DNA of 64,000 nt. Source: Curtobacterium poinsettiae. Lineage in GTDB: Bacteria; Actinomycetota; Actinomycetes; Actinomycetales; Microbacteriaceae. Below the pieces are notes generated by a model. It saw only the letters and a list, made by a program, of their open reading frames with translations. It was not told the origin of the DNA and did no database searches. Both the position numbers and the translations under genes were made by a program. The stretch spans positions 2,232,001-2,296,000 of the forward strand of contig NZ_CP106879.1 of NCBI RefSeq assembly GCF_025677645.1, written 5' to 3'. Positions 40,780-52,742 of the stretch are shown here, in pieces (position 1 is the first letter of the stretch; each line of letters starts with the position of its first letter).

Positions 40780-41271
40780 GTGACCGAACCAGTCGACGTC
40801 CTCTGGACCGGGGAGCACGCTCCCGGCCACGCCCACCCCGGCGACGCGGGTGCCGATCTCGTCTCCACCGAGGCCTTCGTGCTGCAGCCGGGCGAGCGAC
40901 ACCTGGCCGCCACGGGGCTGCGCATCGCGCTGCCCGAGGGGTACGCCGCGTTCGTGGTCCCGCGGAGCGGCCTGGCGGCGAAGCACGGCATCACGATCGT
41001 GAACAGCCCCGGCACGGTCGACTCCGGCTACCGCGGGGAGATCAAGGTCGCCCTGCTCAACACCGACCAGACGGAACCGTACGAGGTGCACGTCGGCGAC
41101 CGCATCGCCCAGTTGATCGTGATGCCGGTGCCGCAGGTGACCTACACCCGGGTCGACGACCTGCCGGACAGCGTCCGCGGACAGGGCGGGTTCGGCTCGT
41201 CGGGCTACGGTGACCGGAGCGACGCCGTGACCGGTGCCGCCGCAGACGCTCAGGAAGGAACGCGCGCATGA
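40780..41271 (+). CDS. dut: dUTP diphosphatase
   Basis: Hydrolyses dUTP to dUMP, preventing uracil in DNA. The five conserved trimeric-dUTPase motifs are present in 163 aa: HPGDAGADLVS (I), VPRSGLAAKHG (II), GTVDSGYRGEIKVALLN (III), GDRIAQLIVMP (IV) and the C-terminal RGQGGFGSSG (V). The GTG start is fixed by the leaderless promoter; upstream in-frame sequence runs antisense to DUF3093. Its stop overlaps the next ATG by 4 nt, so it is coupled to DUF3710. Confidence 0.96.
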   Translation: MTEPVDVLWTGEHAPGHAHPGDAGADLVSTEAFVLQPGERHLAATGLRIALPEGYAAFVVPRSGLAAKHGITIVNSPGTVDSGYRGEIKVALLNTDQTEPYEVHVGDRIAQLIVMPVPQVTYTRVDDLPDSVRGQGGFGSSGYGDRSDAVTGAAADAQEGTRA

Positions 41272-41990
41272 AGTTCGGCCGACGCAAGCGGGACGAGGTC
41301 GAGGTGGCGGACGCCGTCGCCGACGACATCGAGGTCGCGGACACGTCCCCCGAGGTCGACATCGCGACGGATGCCGACGCGGACCTCGACGAGGTCGACG
41401 CGGTCGCCCCGACGGACAAGTCTGCCCCGGAGGACCGCGCCGAGAACGGCCCCCTCGACGAGACCGAGGCGAACCTGGTCCGCCCCTACGTCGACCTGGG
41501 CGGGGTGAAGGTGCTCCCGCGCGAGGGCCTGCACCTGCGCCTCGAGGTCGAGGAGGGCTCGCAGCGCGTCGTCGCGGTCGGGCTCGACTACGACGAGTCC
41601 ACGCTGCAGGTCCAGCCGTTCGCGGCGCCCCGGTCCACCGGCCTGTGGCACGAGATCCGCGCGCAGATCGCCGAGCAGATCGAGCGCCAGGGCGGTGTCG
41701 TGACCGAGGTCGACGGGCCGTTCGGCCCCGAGCTCCGCGCGTCCGTCCCGGTCGCGGTGGACGGCGACGGCGGCACGGCCGGCTCCCGTCCGGCCCGCTT
41801 CGTCGGCGTCGACGGCCCGCGCTGGTTCCTGCGCGGCGTGATCGCCGGCAAGGCCGCCGAGCAGCCCGACGACGCGAGCGAGATCGAGGAGCTGTTCCGC
41901 AGCGTCGTCGTCGTGCGCGGCACGACGCCGATGCCGCCGCGCGACCTCATCCCGCTGCACATGCCCAAGTCGACGCAGACCGCGATCTGA
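41268..41990 (+). CDS. DUF3710 protein
   Basis: A 240-aa soluble protein with a basic start (MKFGRRKRDEVEV), an acidic low-complexity stretch to about residue 60, and the DUF3710 core: YVDLGGVKVLPREGLHLRLEV, GLDYDESTLQVQPFAAPRSTGLW, IRAQIAEQIERQGG, VDGPFGPELRA, RFVGVDGPRWFLRGVI and VVRGTTPMPPRDLIPLHMP. Function unknown; it nearly always follows dut. The ATGA overlap with dut and the preceding AGGAAGGA give coupled translation. Confidence 0.92.
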   Translation: MKFGRRKRDEVEVADAVADDIEVADTSPEVDIATDADADLDEVDAVAPTDKSAPEDRAENGPLDETEANLVRPYVDLGGVKVLPREGLHLRLEVEEGSQRVVAVGLDYDESTLQVQPFAAPRSTGLWHEIRAQIAEQIERQGGVVTEVDGPFGPELRASVPVAVDGDGGTAGSRPARFVGVDGPRWFLRGVIAGKAAEQPDDASEIEELFRSVVVVRGTTPMPPRDLIPLHMPKSTQTAI

Positions 41991-42022
41991 CGGACTGACG
42001 ACCAACCCCGCCTGGAGGCACG

Positions 42023-42799
42023 GTGCCGGACCACGACGACACCCCACGACCCGAGACGGCCGGCTCCGACCCCGCTGCACCGGCGACGCCGTCGGCCGCG
42101 CCGTCCTTCTCCGCGCAGTTCCGCGACGCCGTGCAGAACGCGGGCATCGCCCGCGTCGCGCCCGGTGAGGCACCGTCCGGCCGCGCGCTGCTCGGCGCGG
42201 TCGGCGGGGTGCGCGGGCTCGCCGAGTCGGTGCTGCCCGGGTTCGCGTTCCTGGTCGTCTACGCGATCACGAAGGAGCTCGTGCCGAGCGTCGTGATCCC
42301 GGTGGCCGTCGGCCTGGTGTTCGTGGTGCTGCGGCTGCTGCAGCGGCAGTCGGTGACGATGTCGTTCGCGGGCATCCTCGGCGTTGCGGTGTCGGCCGGT
42401 CTCGCACTGATCACCGGCCGAGCGGAGAGCAACTTCATCCCCGGGATCGTCATCAACGCGGTCTGGCTCGTCGGGCTGCTGATCACGCTGGCGATCCGCT
42501 GGCCGCTCATCGGGCTCGTCGTCGGGTTCCTGCTGCCGGCGAACGAGGACGGATCGCACGTCGACTGGCGCGCGGATCCCGTCAAGCGTCGCGTGCTGAC
42601 GATCGCCACCTGGATCTGGGTCGGGCTGTTCGCGGTCCGGCTCGCGGTGGAGGTCCCGCTGTACCTGACGGCGCAGGTCGAACTGCTCGCCGGGCTGAAG
42701 CTCATCCTCGGCGTACCGCTGTACGCGGCGGTGCTCTGGGTGACGTGGCTGCTGGTCCGCACCGTGTTCGTCCGACGCGACGACGTCGCCCCGGTGTAG
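42023..42799 (+). CDS. DUF3159 membrane protein
   Basis: A 258-aa protein with a disordered Ala/Pro N-terminus, then about five to six transmembrane helices (VLPGFAFLVVYAITKEL, VVIPVAVGLVFVVLRLL, MSFAGILGVAVSAGLALITG, IVINAVWLVGLLITLAI, ATWIWVGLFAVRLAVEV, LKLILGVPLYAAVLWVTWLL). SFSAQFRDAVQN and the conserved SNFIPGIVIN loop match DUF3159, common in the dut-DUF3710 neighbourhood. Function unknown. The GTG at 42023 has GGAGG 6 nt upstream. It follows DUF3710 by 32 nt in the same operon; in M. tuberculosis an OB-fold gene lies between, and none is seen here. Confidence 0.9.
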   Translation: MPDHDDTPRPETAGSDPAAPATPSAAPSFSAQFRDAVQNAGIARVAPGEAPSGRALLGAVGGVRGLAESVLPGFAFLVVYAITKELVPSVVIPVAVGLVFVVLRLLQRQSVTMSFAGILGVAVSAGLALITGRAESNFIPGIVINAVWLVGLLITLAIRWPLIGLVVGFLLPANEDGSHVDWRADPVKRRVLTIATWIWVGLFAVRLAVEVPLYLTAQVELLAGLKLILGVPLYAAVLWVTWLLVRTVFVRRDDVAPV

Positions 42800-42804
42800 A
42801 GTTC

Positions 42805-42820
42805 TCTCGACATCAAGATA
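42805..42820 (+). promoter_or_regulatory. Candidate palindromic operator upstream of acnA
   Basis: TCTCGACATCAAGATA has dyad symmetry (TCTyGAy/rTCrAGA) and lies 107 nt before the acnA start. The cognate regulator is not identified. Confidence 0.35.
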
Positions 42821-42851
42821 GTTCTCGCAGGGCGCGCACGCGTCCTCGGGA

Positions 42852-42870
42852 TTAGGTTTGCCTTGCTGGT
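42852..42870 (+). promoter_or_regulatory. Candidate iron-box (DtxR/IdeR-like) upstream of acnA
   Basis: TTAGGTTTGCCTTGCTGGT matches the left two-thirds of the DtxR/IdeR consensus TTAGGTTAGSCTAACCTAA (about 12 of 19 positions, 11 of the first 12). Aconitase is an iron-sulfur enzyme controlled by iron in several Actinobacteria, so control is plausible; the right half is poor. Confidence 0.3.
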
Positions 42871-42927
42871 GGGACGGTCCACGGCCCGCGAGGATGAGGG
42901 CAAACCGATCAGTAGGGAGGCGGCACG

Positions 42928-45762
<2,835 letters not shown>

Positions 45763-45798
45763 CCGACGGGCGCACGGGCCGCTGACGCGACCACACAC

Positions 45799-45842
45799 CG
45801 GACGGGAGGCCCGTGGCGACACCGCCACGGGCCTCCCGTCCG
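45799..45842. terminator. Hairpin terminator of acnA (GGAGGC family)
   Basis: Perfect 20-bp arms CGGACGGGAGGCCCGTGGCG and complement around ACAC, 36 nt after the stop codon. Confidence 0.8.
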
Positions 45843-45859
45843 TTGTCGGTCCCCGAGAA

Positions 45860-45865
45860 TAGAGT
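45860..45865 (+). promoter_or_regulatory. Candidate -10 hexamer of dxs
   Basis: TAGAGT lies 29 nt before the dxs GTG, leaving a leader of about 23 nt that contains AAAGGAG. Confidence 0.45.
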
Positions 45866-45894
45866 GGGCCGACAGCCCCACGAAAGGAGCGCTC

Positions 45895-47832
45895 GTGAGC
45901 CTGCTCAGCAGCATCACGTTGCCGCGCGACCTGAAGCGTCTGTCCGACGCGCAGATGACCGACCTCGCCGCCGAGATCCGGCGGTTCCTGGTCGCCGAGG
46001 TCGCGAAGACCGGTGGGCACCTCGGGCCGAACCTGGGCGTCGTGGAACTGACGCTCGCGATGCACCGCGTGTTCGACTCGCCGAACGACCCGTTCGTCTT
46101 CGACACCGGGCACCAGTCGTACGTGCACAAGCTCGTCACCGGGCGCCAGGACTTCTCGAAGCTGCGCGAACGCGGCGGCATCGCCGGCTACCCGCAGCGG
46201 AGCGAGTCCGAGCACGACATCGTCGAGTCATCGCACGCGTCGTCGTCCCTGTCGTGGGCCGACGGCATCTCCCGCGCGTTCGGGCAGACCGGGCAGACCG
46301 ACCGCACGGTCGTCGCGGTGGTCGGTGACGGCGCCCTCACCGGCGGCATGACGTGGGAGGCGCTCAACAACATCTCCGACGACAACGACCGCCGCCTGGT
46401 CATCGTCGTCAACGACAACGGCCGCTCGTACGCCCCGACGATCGGGGGTATGGCACGGTTCCTGAGCTCCGTGCGCACCCGGCGCGAGTACCGGGCCCTG
46501 TACGAGGGCACGCAGGCCGTGGCGGCGCGGTTCGGCGCTCCGGGTCGTGCGGTGTACCGCGGCATGCGCGGCGGCCTGCACGGCTTCCTGTCACGGCTGA
46601 CGAACAACGAGGCGCTGTACTCGAACCTCGACATCAAGTACATCGGCCCGGTGAACGGGCACGACCAGCAGGCGATGGAGGCAGCACTCCGGCAGGCCAA
46701 GGAGTACGGCGCGCCCGTGATCGTGCACGCGATCACCGAGAAGGGCCACGGCTTCGAGCCCGCCCTGCGCGACCAGGCCGACCAGTTCCACGCCGTCGGG
46801 CACATCGACCCGGAGACGGGGGAGTCGCTCGACGCGGCGTCGGGTCCGTCGTGGACGTCGGTGTTCGCATCGTCCCTGGCCGAGGCCGGTGATGCGGACC
46901 CGCGGATCGTCGCCATCACGGCGGCGATGCTCCGGCCCACGGGACTGCACCTGTTCCAGGAGCAGCACCCCGACCGGGTCTACGACGTCGGGATCGCCGA
47001 GCAGCACGCCGTGACGACCGCCGCGGGCCTGGCCTACGGGGGACTGCATCCGGTCGTGGCGCTCTACGCGACGTTCCTGAACCGTGCGTTCGACCAGGTG
47101 CTGATGGACGTCGCCCTGCACCGGGCCGGCGTGACGTTCGTGCTCGACCGGGCCGGGATCACCGGTCCGGACGGCCCCTCGCACCACGGCATGTGGGACC
47201 TCGCACTGCTGCAGGTCGTGCCGGGGATCCAGATCGCGGCGCCTCGTGATGCCGCGACCCTGCGCGAGGAGTTCCGCGAGGCGATCGCCGTCGACGACGC
47301 CCCCACCGTGCTGCGGTGGTCGAAGGGCCAGGTCGGGCCGGACATCCCCGCGGTGCGCCGACTGTCCGACGGAGTGGACGTCCTGCACGAAGCCGCCGAC
47401 GCCGTCGAGGACGTGTTGCTGGTGGCCGTCGGGTCGATGGTGCCGACCGCGCTCGAGGCCGCTGCGCTGCTCGAGGCGCAGGGCATCGGCGTCACCGTCG
47501 TGGACCCGCGCTGGGTGGTGCCGATCCCGACGTCGCTGATCGAGCTGTCGCGGACGCACCGACTCGTGATCACCATCGAGGACGGCGTGCGGGTCGGCGG
47601 CGTCGGGACCCGCCTGCGGCAGGACCTCCGTGCCGCGGGGGTCGACACGGGGGTGAACGAGCTCGGGTTGCCCGACGCGTTCATCGACCACGCGACCCGG
47701 TCGCAGATCCTCGCCGACGCGGGACTGACGGCGCAGGCCATCGCCCGCGACGTCATCGACCAGGTCGTCGGGACGAAGCTGCCCCAGGCGAAGCCCGCGC
47801 GCTCCCGCGAGTCGGCGGCGTCCGACCGCTGA
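45895..47832 (+). CDS. dxs: 1-deoxy-D-xylulose-5-phosphate synthase
   Basis: First enzyme of the MEP isoprenoid pathway, thiamine-diphosphate dependent, joining pyruvate and glyceraldehyde-3-phosphate. The 645-aa protein shows GGHLGPNLGVVELT, DTGHQSYVHKL, SHASSSLSWADGIS, the ThDP/Mg motif GDGALTGGMTWEALNN, and the transketolase-type second half with GIAEQHAVTTAAGLA, DRAGITGPDGPSHHGMWDL and a C-terminal transketolase-C domain (VDPRWVVPI). The GTG has AAAGGAG 6 nt upstream. It converges on fadB with a nested inverted repeat between them. Confidence 0.97.
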   Translation: MSLLSSITLPRDLKRLSDAQMTDLAAEIRRFLVAEVAKTGGHLGPNLGVVELTLAMHRVFDSPNDPFVFDTGHQSYVHKLVTGRQDFSKLRERGGIAGYPQRSESEHDIVESSHASSSLSWADGISRAFGQTGQTDRTVVAVVGDGALTGGMTWEALNNISDDNDRRLVIVVNDNGRSYAPTIGGMARFLSSVRTRREYRALYEGTQAVAARFGAPGRAVYRGMRGGLHGFLSRLTNNEALYSNLDIKYIGPVNGHDQQAMEAALRQAKEYGAPVIVHAITEKGHGFEPALRDQADQFHAVGHIDPETGESLDAASGPSWTSVFASSLAEAGDADPRIVAITAAMLRPTGLHLFQEQHPDRVYDVGIAEQHAVTTAAGLAYGGLHPVVALYATFLNRAFDQVLMDVALHRAGVTFVLDRAGITGPDGPSHHGMWDLALLQVVPGIQIAAPRDAATLREEFREAIAVDDAPTVLRWSKGQVGPDIPAVRRLSDGVDVLHEAADAVEDVLLVAVGSMVPTALEAAALLEAQGIGVTVVDPRWVVPIPTSLIELSRTHRLVITIEDGVRVGGVGTRLRQDLRAAGVDTGVNELGLPDAFIDHATRSQILADAGLTAQAIARDVIDQVVGTKLPQAKPARSRESAASDR

Positions 47833-47864
47833 CCGCGCGGCCCGGGCCGGCCCGGGCCCGGACA

Positions 47865-47934
47865 GCAAAACACCGGTGTTCGCGCTCCACTCCGCGGTTT
47901 GCGGGTGTTCGGTGCGCGAACACCGGTGTTCTGC
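47865..47934. repeat. Nested inverted repeat, each arm itself palindromic
   Basis: Arms 47865-47885 and 47914-47934 match at 20 of 21 positions, and each contains the 12-bp palindrome AACACCGGTGTT. It fills the gap between convergent dxs and fadB. Confidence 0.65.
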
Positions 47935-47944
47935 GTACTGGGCT

Positions 47945-50083
47945 CTAGCGGGAAGCCGGCCCCACGATCCGCGGGTCGTGGAACGTGCCGCCGAAGACAC
48001 GCTCGGAGGCCCCGGAGCGGTCGAGGTACGGGCTGATCCCACCGGCCTGGAACGGGTAGCCGGCACCGAGGATGAGCCCGAGGTCGATCTCCTCGACGTG
48101 CTCGACGACCTGGTCCTCGAGCATGCGGTGCAGCTCGTCGGCCAGGGCATCCTCGAACCGGCGCTGCATCTCCGCGGCGTCCACCGGCTTCGCGTCCTTC
48201 TTGGACGGCGCGACGAGCTTCACGGCGGCGGGGTCGTACCCGGTCGCGTTGCCCTTCTTGTCGCGGGTCAGGATCGTCCCGTGCTCGGCGATCTTCTTCA
48301 GGCCGTCGCCCGGGTAGAAGCGCTCGGGCCAGGCCGCGTGGTGCGAGTCGAGCACGTGCGCGCCGACGGGCAGGCCGACGAGTTCGAGCAGCTCGAACGG
48401 CGACATCGGCAGGCCGAGGGGCGCGGCACCCTGGGCGACGGTATCGAACGAGGTGCCCTCTTCGACGCCGCGCATCGCCTCGCCGAGCACCCGGGCGAGC
48501 ACCCGGTTGACGACGAAGCCCGGCTGGTCTGCGGTGATGATCGCGGTCTTCTTGAGGGTCTTCGCGACGGCGAGGGCGGTGACGAGGGCCTCGTCCGAGG
48601 TCTTCGCCGCGCGCACCACCTCGAGCAGCGGCATGACCGCGACCGGGTTGAAGAAGTGGAAGCCGACGAGCCGCTCCGGGTTCGTCAGGACCGACGCCAT
48701 CTCGTCGACGGAGAGGGACGACGTGTTCGTGGCGAGGATGGCGTCCGGTGCGATGACCTGTTCGATCTTCCGGAGGACCTCCTGCTTGACGGTCATCTCC
48801 TCGAAGACGGCCTCGATGACCCAGTCGGCGTCCGCGAAGGCGTCGTAGGACACCGACCCGCTGACGAGCGCGGTGATGCGGTTCGCGTCGTCGGGGGAGA
48901 CCCGGCCCTTGTCGAGCAGCTTCGCGACCTCGCCGCGGATCCGCTCGACGCCGGCGTCGACTCGGGACTGGTCGACGTCGGTGATGACGACGGGGACACC
49001 GAGGCGACGGGCGAACAGCAGCGCGAACTGCGACGCCATCAGCCCGGCACCGAGGACGCCGACCTTCGTGATCTTCTTCGGTTCGACACCCTCGGGAGCG
49101 CCGACGGGCTTCTTCGCACGCTTCTGCACGAGATCGAAGGCGTACATCGAGGCCGCGAACTGGTCGCCCGAGATGAGGTCGGCGAGGGCCTCGTCCTCGT
49201 CGGCGAAGCGCTCGTCGAGCGAACCCGACTTGGCGGCGGCGACGAGGTCGAGCGCCCGGAACGGCGACTTCGGCACGGTGCCGATCTTCGAGGCGACCTG
49301 CCCGCGGGCGACCTTGACGACGGTGCCCCAGGCGGCCTTCTCGAGCATGCCCGGTTCGTTCTTGCGCACCACCTTGGTCGTTCCGCTGATCACGCGGTCC
49401 GCCCACGCCACGGACGAGGGCAGGAACGTGACGGACGGGACGAGCACGTCACCGATGCCGATCTCGACCGCGGCCGGACCGTCCATCAGGCGGTTGTTCT
49501 TGAGCGGGTTCTCGACGATGACGCGGAGCGCGCGCTCCGGGCCGATCAGGCGGGGGAGCAGCGTCGCGCCGCCCCAGCCGGGGATGATGCCGAGGAACAC
49601 CTCGGGCAGGCCGATGCCCTGCGCCGCGGACGAGAACGCCCGGTACGTGCAGTGCAGCGCGATCTCGAGCCCACCGCCGAGCGCCAGGGTGTTCACGAAC
49701 GCGAACGAGGGCACTCCCAGGTCCGAGAACTTGCGGAGCGTGGCGTGCCCGAGGGCGGCCAGGTCGTGGGCGGCCTCGCGCGACGGGACCGCCGCTGCCT
49801 GGGACAGGTCGGCCCCGGCGGCGAAGCAGTACTCCTTGCCGGTGATCGCGACGCCCTGGATCGTGCCGGCGGCGGCCTCGGTCTTCAGGGTGTCGAGCAC
49901 GCCGGACAGCTCACGGAGCGTGCGCGGCCCGAGGGTATTCGGCCGCTTGTAGTCCTTGCCGTTGTCGAGCGTGATGAGCGCCAGCGTGCCGCCCGAGGGC
50001 ATCGTGACGTGCTTGACGAACGAGTGCGTGACGACCTCGTCCTCGCTGAGTTCGGCCAGTCGGTCGTTGTCGACGATGGTCAT
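47945..50083 (-). CDS. fadB: Fatty-acid oxidation multifunctional protein (enoyl-CoA hydratase/3-hydroxyacyl-CoA dehydrogenase)
   Basis: Catalyses hydration of enoyl-CoA and oxidation of 3-hydroxyacyl-CoA. The 712-aa protein has an N-terminal crotonase domain (NTLALGGGLEIALHCTYR and GLPEVFLGIIPGWGGATLLPR with the catalytic Glu), then the NAD-binding VGVLGAGLMASQFALLFARR, LATNTSSLSVDEMA, the dehydrogenase His in LVGFHFFNPVAVMPLLEVV, and the C-terminal domain FEDALADELHRMLEDQVVE. The ATG at 50083 is preferred over a GTG two codons upstream because GGAAGGGGG is then correctly spaced. It starts just after the fadA stop, so fadA-fadB is one operon in thiolase-first order. Confidence 0.94.
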   Translation of the reverse strand: MTIVDNDRLAELSEDEVVTHSFVKHVTMPSGGTLALITLDNGKDYKRPNTLGPRTLRELSGVLDTLKTEAAAGTIQGVAITGKEYCFAAGADLSQAAAVPSREAAHDLAALGHATLRKFSDLGVPSFAFVNTLALGGGLEIALHCTYRAFSSAAQGIGLPEVFLGIIPGWGGATLLPRLIGPERALRVIVENPLKNNRLMDGPAAVEIGIGDVLVPSVTFLPSSVAWADRVISGTTKVVRKNEPGMLEKAAWGTVVKVARGQVASKIGTVPKSPFRALDLVAAAKSGSLDERFADEDEALADLISGDQFAASMYAFDLVQKRAKKPVGAPEGVEPKKITKVGVLGAGLMASQFALLFARRLGVPVVITDVDQSRVDAGVERIRGEVAKLLDKGRVSPDDANRITALVSGSVSYDAFADADWVIEAVFEEMTVKQEVLRKIEQVIAPDAILATNTSSLSVDEMASVLTNPERLVGFHFFNPVAVMPLLEVVRAAKTSDEALVTALAVAKTLKKTAIITADQPGFVVNRVLARVLGEAMRGVEEGTSFDTVAQGAAPLGLPMSPFELLELVGLPVGAHVLDSHHAAWPERFYPGDGLKKIAEHGTILTRDKKGNATGYDPAAVKLVAPSKKDAKPVDAAEMQRRFEDALADELHRMLEDQVVEHVEEIDLGLILGAGYPFQAGGISPYLDRSGASERVFGGTFHDPRIVGPASR

Positions 50084-50085
50084 GG

Positions 50086-51303
50086 TCACGCCCCCTTCCG
50101 AGCCGAACGCTCGGCCGACTTGCTGTGGTTCGGGTTCTCCCAGATGACGGTGCCGCCCTGGCCGAGCCCGATGCACATCGTGGTGATGCCGTACTTGACG
50201 TCCGGTCGCTCGGCGAACTGTGCGGCGAGCTGGTTCATCAGCCGGACACCACTCGACGCGAGCGGGTGGCCGACGGCGATCGCGCCGCCCCACGCGTTCA
50301 CGTCCGGGGAGTCCTGGGCGATGCCGTAGTTGTCGAGGAACGCGAGCACCTGGACGGCGAACGCCTCGTTGATCTCGAACAGGCCGATGTCGTCGATCGA
50401 CAGGCCGGCCTTCGCCAGGGCCTTGTCGGTCGCGGGGACCGGCCCGACGCCCATGACCTCGGGCTCGACGCCGGCGAAGGCGAACGAGACCATGCGCATC
50501 TTCGTCGACAGTCCGTGCTGCTTCGCACCGTCCTCGGACGCGAGCAGACTCATGGTGGCGCCGTCGTTCAGGCCCGCGGCGTTGCCGGCGGTGACCCGTC
50601 CGTGGGGCCGGAAGGGCGTCTTCAACGCGGCCAGGGCCTCCAGTGTGGTGCCCGGACGCGGCGGCTCGTCCGCCGAAACGATGTCCCAGCCGTCGCCCTT
50701 GTTGACCTCGACCGGGATAACGTCCGGCTGCAGCTTGCCGTTCGCCCAAGCGGCGGCGTAGCGCTGCTGGGACTGGACGGCGTAGGCGTCCGTGCGGTCC
50801 TTCGTGATCGCGGGGAAGCGGTCGTGCAGGCGTTCGGCGGTGGCGCCCATGACGAGGGCGTCGCTCGAGACCATGCGCTCCGCGACGAAACGCGGGTTCG
50901 GGTCGGCGTTGAAGCCCATCGGGTGCCGACCCATGTGCTCGACACCACCGGCGATCGCGATGTCCGCGGCGCCGAAGGCGATGGCGCCGGCGAGCGTCGT
51001 GACGCTCGTCATGGCACCGGCACACATCCGGTCGATCGCGTAGCCGGGCACCGACTTCGGCAGACCCGCGAGCATGCCGACCGTGCGCCCGAGCGTCAGC
51101 CCCTGGTCACCCTGCTGCGTGGTCGCCGCGACGGCGACGTCGTCCACCGCTGCTGTGTCGAAGGTGTTCCGGTCGAGCAGGCCGCGCATCGCGTGCACCG
51201 CGAGGTCGTCGGACCGGGTCTTCCAGAACACCCCCTTCTCGCCGGCTCGTCCGAACGGTGTGCGAACGCCGTCCACGAACACGACGTCTGATGCCTTTGG
51301 CAA
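50086..51303 (-). CDS. fadA: Acetyl-CoA C-acyltransferase (3-ketoacyl-CoA thiolase)
   Basis: Last step of beta-oxidation, releasing acetyl-CoA. The 405-aa protein carries the acyl-accepting Cys in YAIDRMCAGAMTSV, GGVEHMGRHPMG, the FEINEAFAVQ segment, the His in GGAIAVGHPLASSGVR and the second Cys in ITTMCIGLGQGG. A TTG start at 51303 (MPKASDVVFVDG) is used because GGGAGG lies 6 nt upstream and no ATG or GTG gives the full N-terminal strand. It is the first gene of the fadAB operon. Confidence 0.94.
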   Translation of the reverse strand: MPKASDVVFVDGVRTPFGRAGEKGVFWKTRSDDLAVHAMRGLLDRNTFDTAAVDDVAVAATTQQGDQGLTLGRTVGMLAGLPKSVPGYAIDRMCAGAMTSVTTLAGAIAFGAADIAIAGGVEHMGRHPMGFNADPNPRFVAERMVSSDALVMGATAERLHDRFPAITKDRTDAYAVQSQQRYAAAWANGKLQPDVIPVEVNKGDGWDIVSADEPPRPGTTLEALAALKTPFRPHGRVTAGNAAGLNDGATMSLLASEDGAKQHGLSTKMRMVSFAFAGVEPEVMGVGPVPATDKALAKAGLSIDDIGLFEINEAFAVQVLAFLDNYGIAQDSPDVNAWGGAIAVGHPLASSGVRLMNQLAAQFAERPDVKYGITTMCIGLGQGGTVIWENPNHSKSAERSARKGA

Positions 51304-51431
51304 TCCGGGCCTCCCAGATCCTCATCGATCGGGCCGGAACGCAGGTCGCTCCGGCCTGGCCGGGCTTCGCCCGGCGACCCTCCCGACGCTATGCCCCCAG
51401 CCTGGGCGGCCGCATGCCGGTTGGGTGGTTC

Positions 51432-52742
51432 CTACGACTCGTCGTCGTTCGTCGCTGCGGGCCGCTGTGCGGCAGCGACAAAGGCCGACGCGATGATCGA
51501 CGCGAGTTCCTCGACCTGCCACGGACGGGCGTCGTGCTCGGCGAGGGCGGCTCCGACCAGCTCGGTCGACGGCGGCGACGGCGGGGCCCACGACACGAGC
51601 CGGAGCGTCTCCGGTGTGAGCAGGTTCTCGAGCGGGATGTCGAGCTCCTCGGCACGCTTCGTCACCGCGGCACGTGCGGCCTTGTACCGGCGGTCGGCCG
51701 CCGGGTTGCGGTCCGCCCAGGCGCGGGGCGGGGGCAGCGTCGCCTCGCCGGCACCGCGCAGACGGGGGAGGTCCTCGGTGGTGCGACCTTCCTCGACGGC
51801 GGCCCACCAGCGGTCGAGCTCGGAACGGCTGGCGCGACCCGTGAAGGCCTTCAGCGCACCGAGTTCGGCGCGGGACTCGGGTGCGGCGGCCGCCGCGGCG
51901 ACGATGGCGGCGTCGGGGATGGTGCGCCCGGGGGCGATGTCCGCCTGTCGGGCGTACTCGTCACGAGCGAGCCAGAGCGACCGGGCGATCGCCAGGGCTC
52001 GCGCCCCACGGAGCGCGTGCATGCCGGACAGTCGACGCCAGGGCTCGGCTCGGGCGGGCTTCGGCGCGCGGTGCAGGACCGCGTCGAACTCCTCCTGGGC
52101 GATCCGGGTCTTGCCGGCCTCGTCGAGCCTCTCGGCAAGGGCGTCGCGGAGGTCGGGCAGCAGCTCGACGTCGAGCGAGGCGTAGATGAGCCACGACTGC
52201 GGCAGGGGACGGGTCGACCAGTCGGCGGCCGAGTGCGCCTTCGCCAGGGTGATGCCGAGCAGTTGCTCGACGACGGCGCCGAGGCCGACGCGCGGGAACC
52301 CGGCGATCCGGGCGCCGAGTTCGGTGTCGAAGATGCGCGTGGGGACGAGGCCGACCTCCTGCAGGCACGGCAGGTCCTGCGAGGCGGCGTGGAACAGCCA
52401 CTCCTCGTCGACGATGGCGGCCTGCAGCTCCGAGAAGTCGCCGATCGGGATCGGGTCGAACAGGAAGGCACCGGCACCGCGGCGGAACACCTGGATCAGG
52501 TACGCGCGCTGCGAGTAGCGGTAGCCGCTGGCTCGTTCGGCGTCGACTGCGACGGGGCCGTGGCCGGCGGCGATGGCGGCGACTGCCTCGAGGTAGTCCT
52601 CACGCGTGTCGATGACCTTGACGGCATCGTGCGAGGCCTCGAAGGCGGGGCCGGCAGCGGCGGCCGGAGCGGCCGAGCCGGCAGCTGGAGCGGCCGAGCC
52701 GGCAGCGGGGCCGGCGGCGTCCTGGGGAGCGGGGTCGGTCAC
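51432..52742 (-). CDS. rnd: Ribonuclease D-like 3'-5' exonuclease with HRDC domain
   Basis: A DEDD-superfamily exoribonuclease involved in 3' RNA trimming. The 436-aa protein has an Ala/Pro-rich start, Exo I (PVAVDAERASGYRYSQRAYL), Exo II (EEWLFHAASQDLPCL and IFDTELGARIAG), Exo III (QSWLIYASLDVELLPDL), then one HRDC domain (about 215-295) and a C-terminal region resembling a second degenerate HRDC. The GTG at 52742 overlaps the upstream stop (GTGA), coupling it to DUF3000. Longer in-frame starts inside DUF3000 are rejected. The DUF3000-rnd pair near dxs is conserved in Actinobacteria. Confidence 0.92.
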   Translation of the reverse strand: MTDPAPQDAAGPAAGSAAPAAGSAAPAAAAGPAFEASHDAVKVIDTREDYLEAVAAIAAGHGPVAVDAERASGYRYSQRAYLIQVFRRGAGAFLFDPIPIGDFSELQAAIVDEEWLFHAASQDLPCLQEVGLVPTRIFDTELGARIAGFPRVGLGAVVEQLLGITLAKAHSAADWSTRPLPQSWLIYASLDVELLPDLRDALAERLDEAGKTRIAQEEFDAVLHRAPKPARAEPWRRLSGMHALRGARALAIARSLWLARDEYARQADIAPGRTIPDAAIVAAAAAAPESRAELGALKAFTGRASRSELDRWWAAVEEGRTTEDLPRLRGAGEATLPPPRAWADRNPAADRRYKAARAAVTKRAEELDIPLENLLTPETLRLVSWAPPSPPSTELVGAALAEHDARPWQVEELASIIASAFVAAAQRPAATNDDES

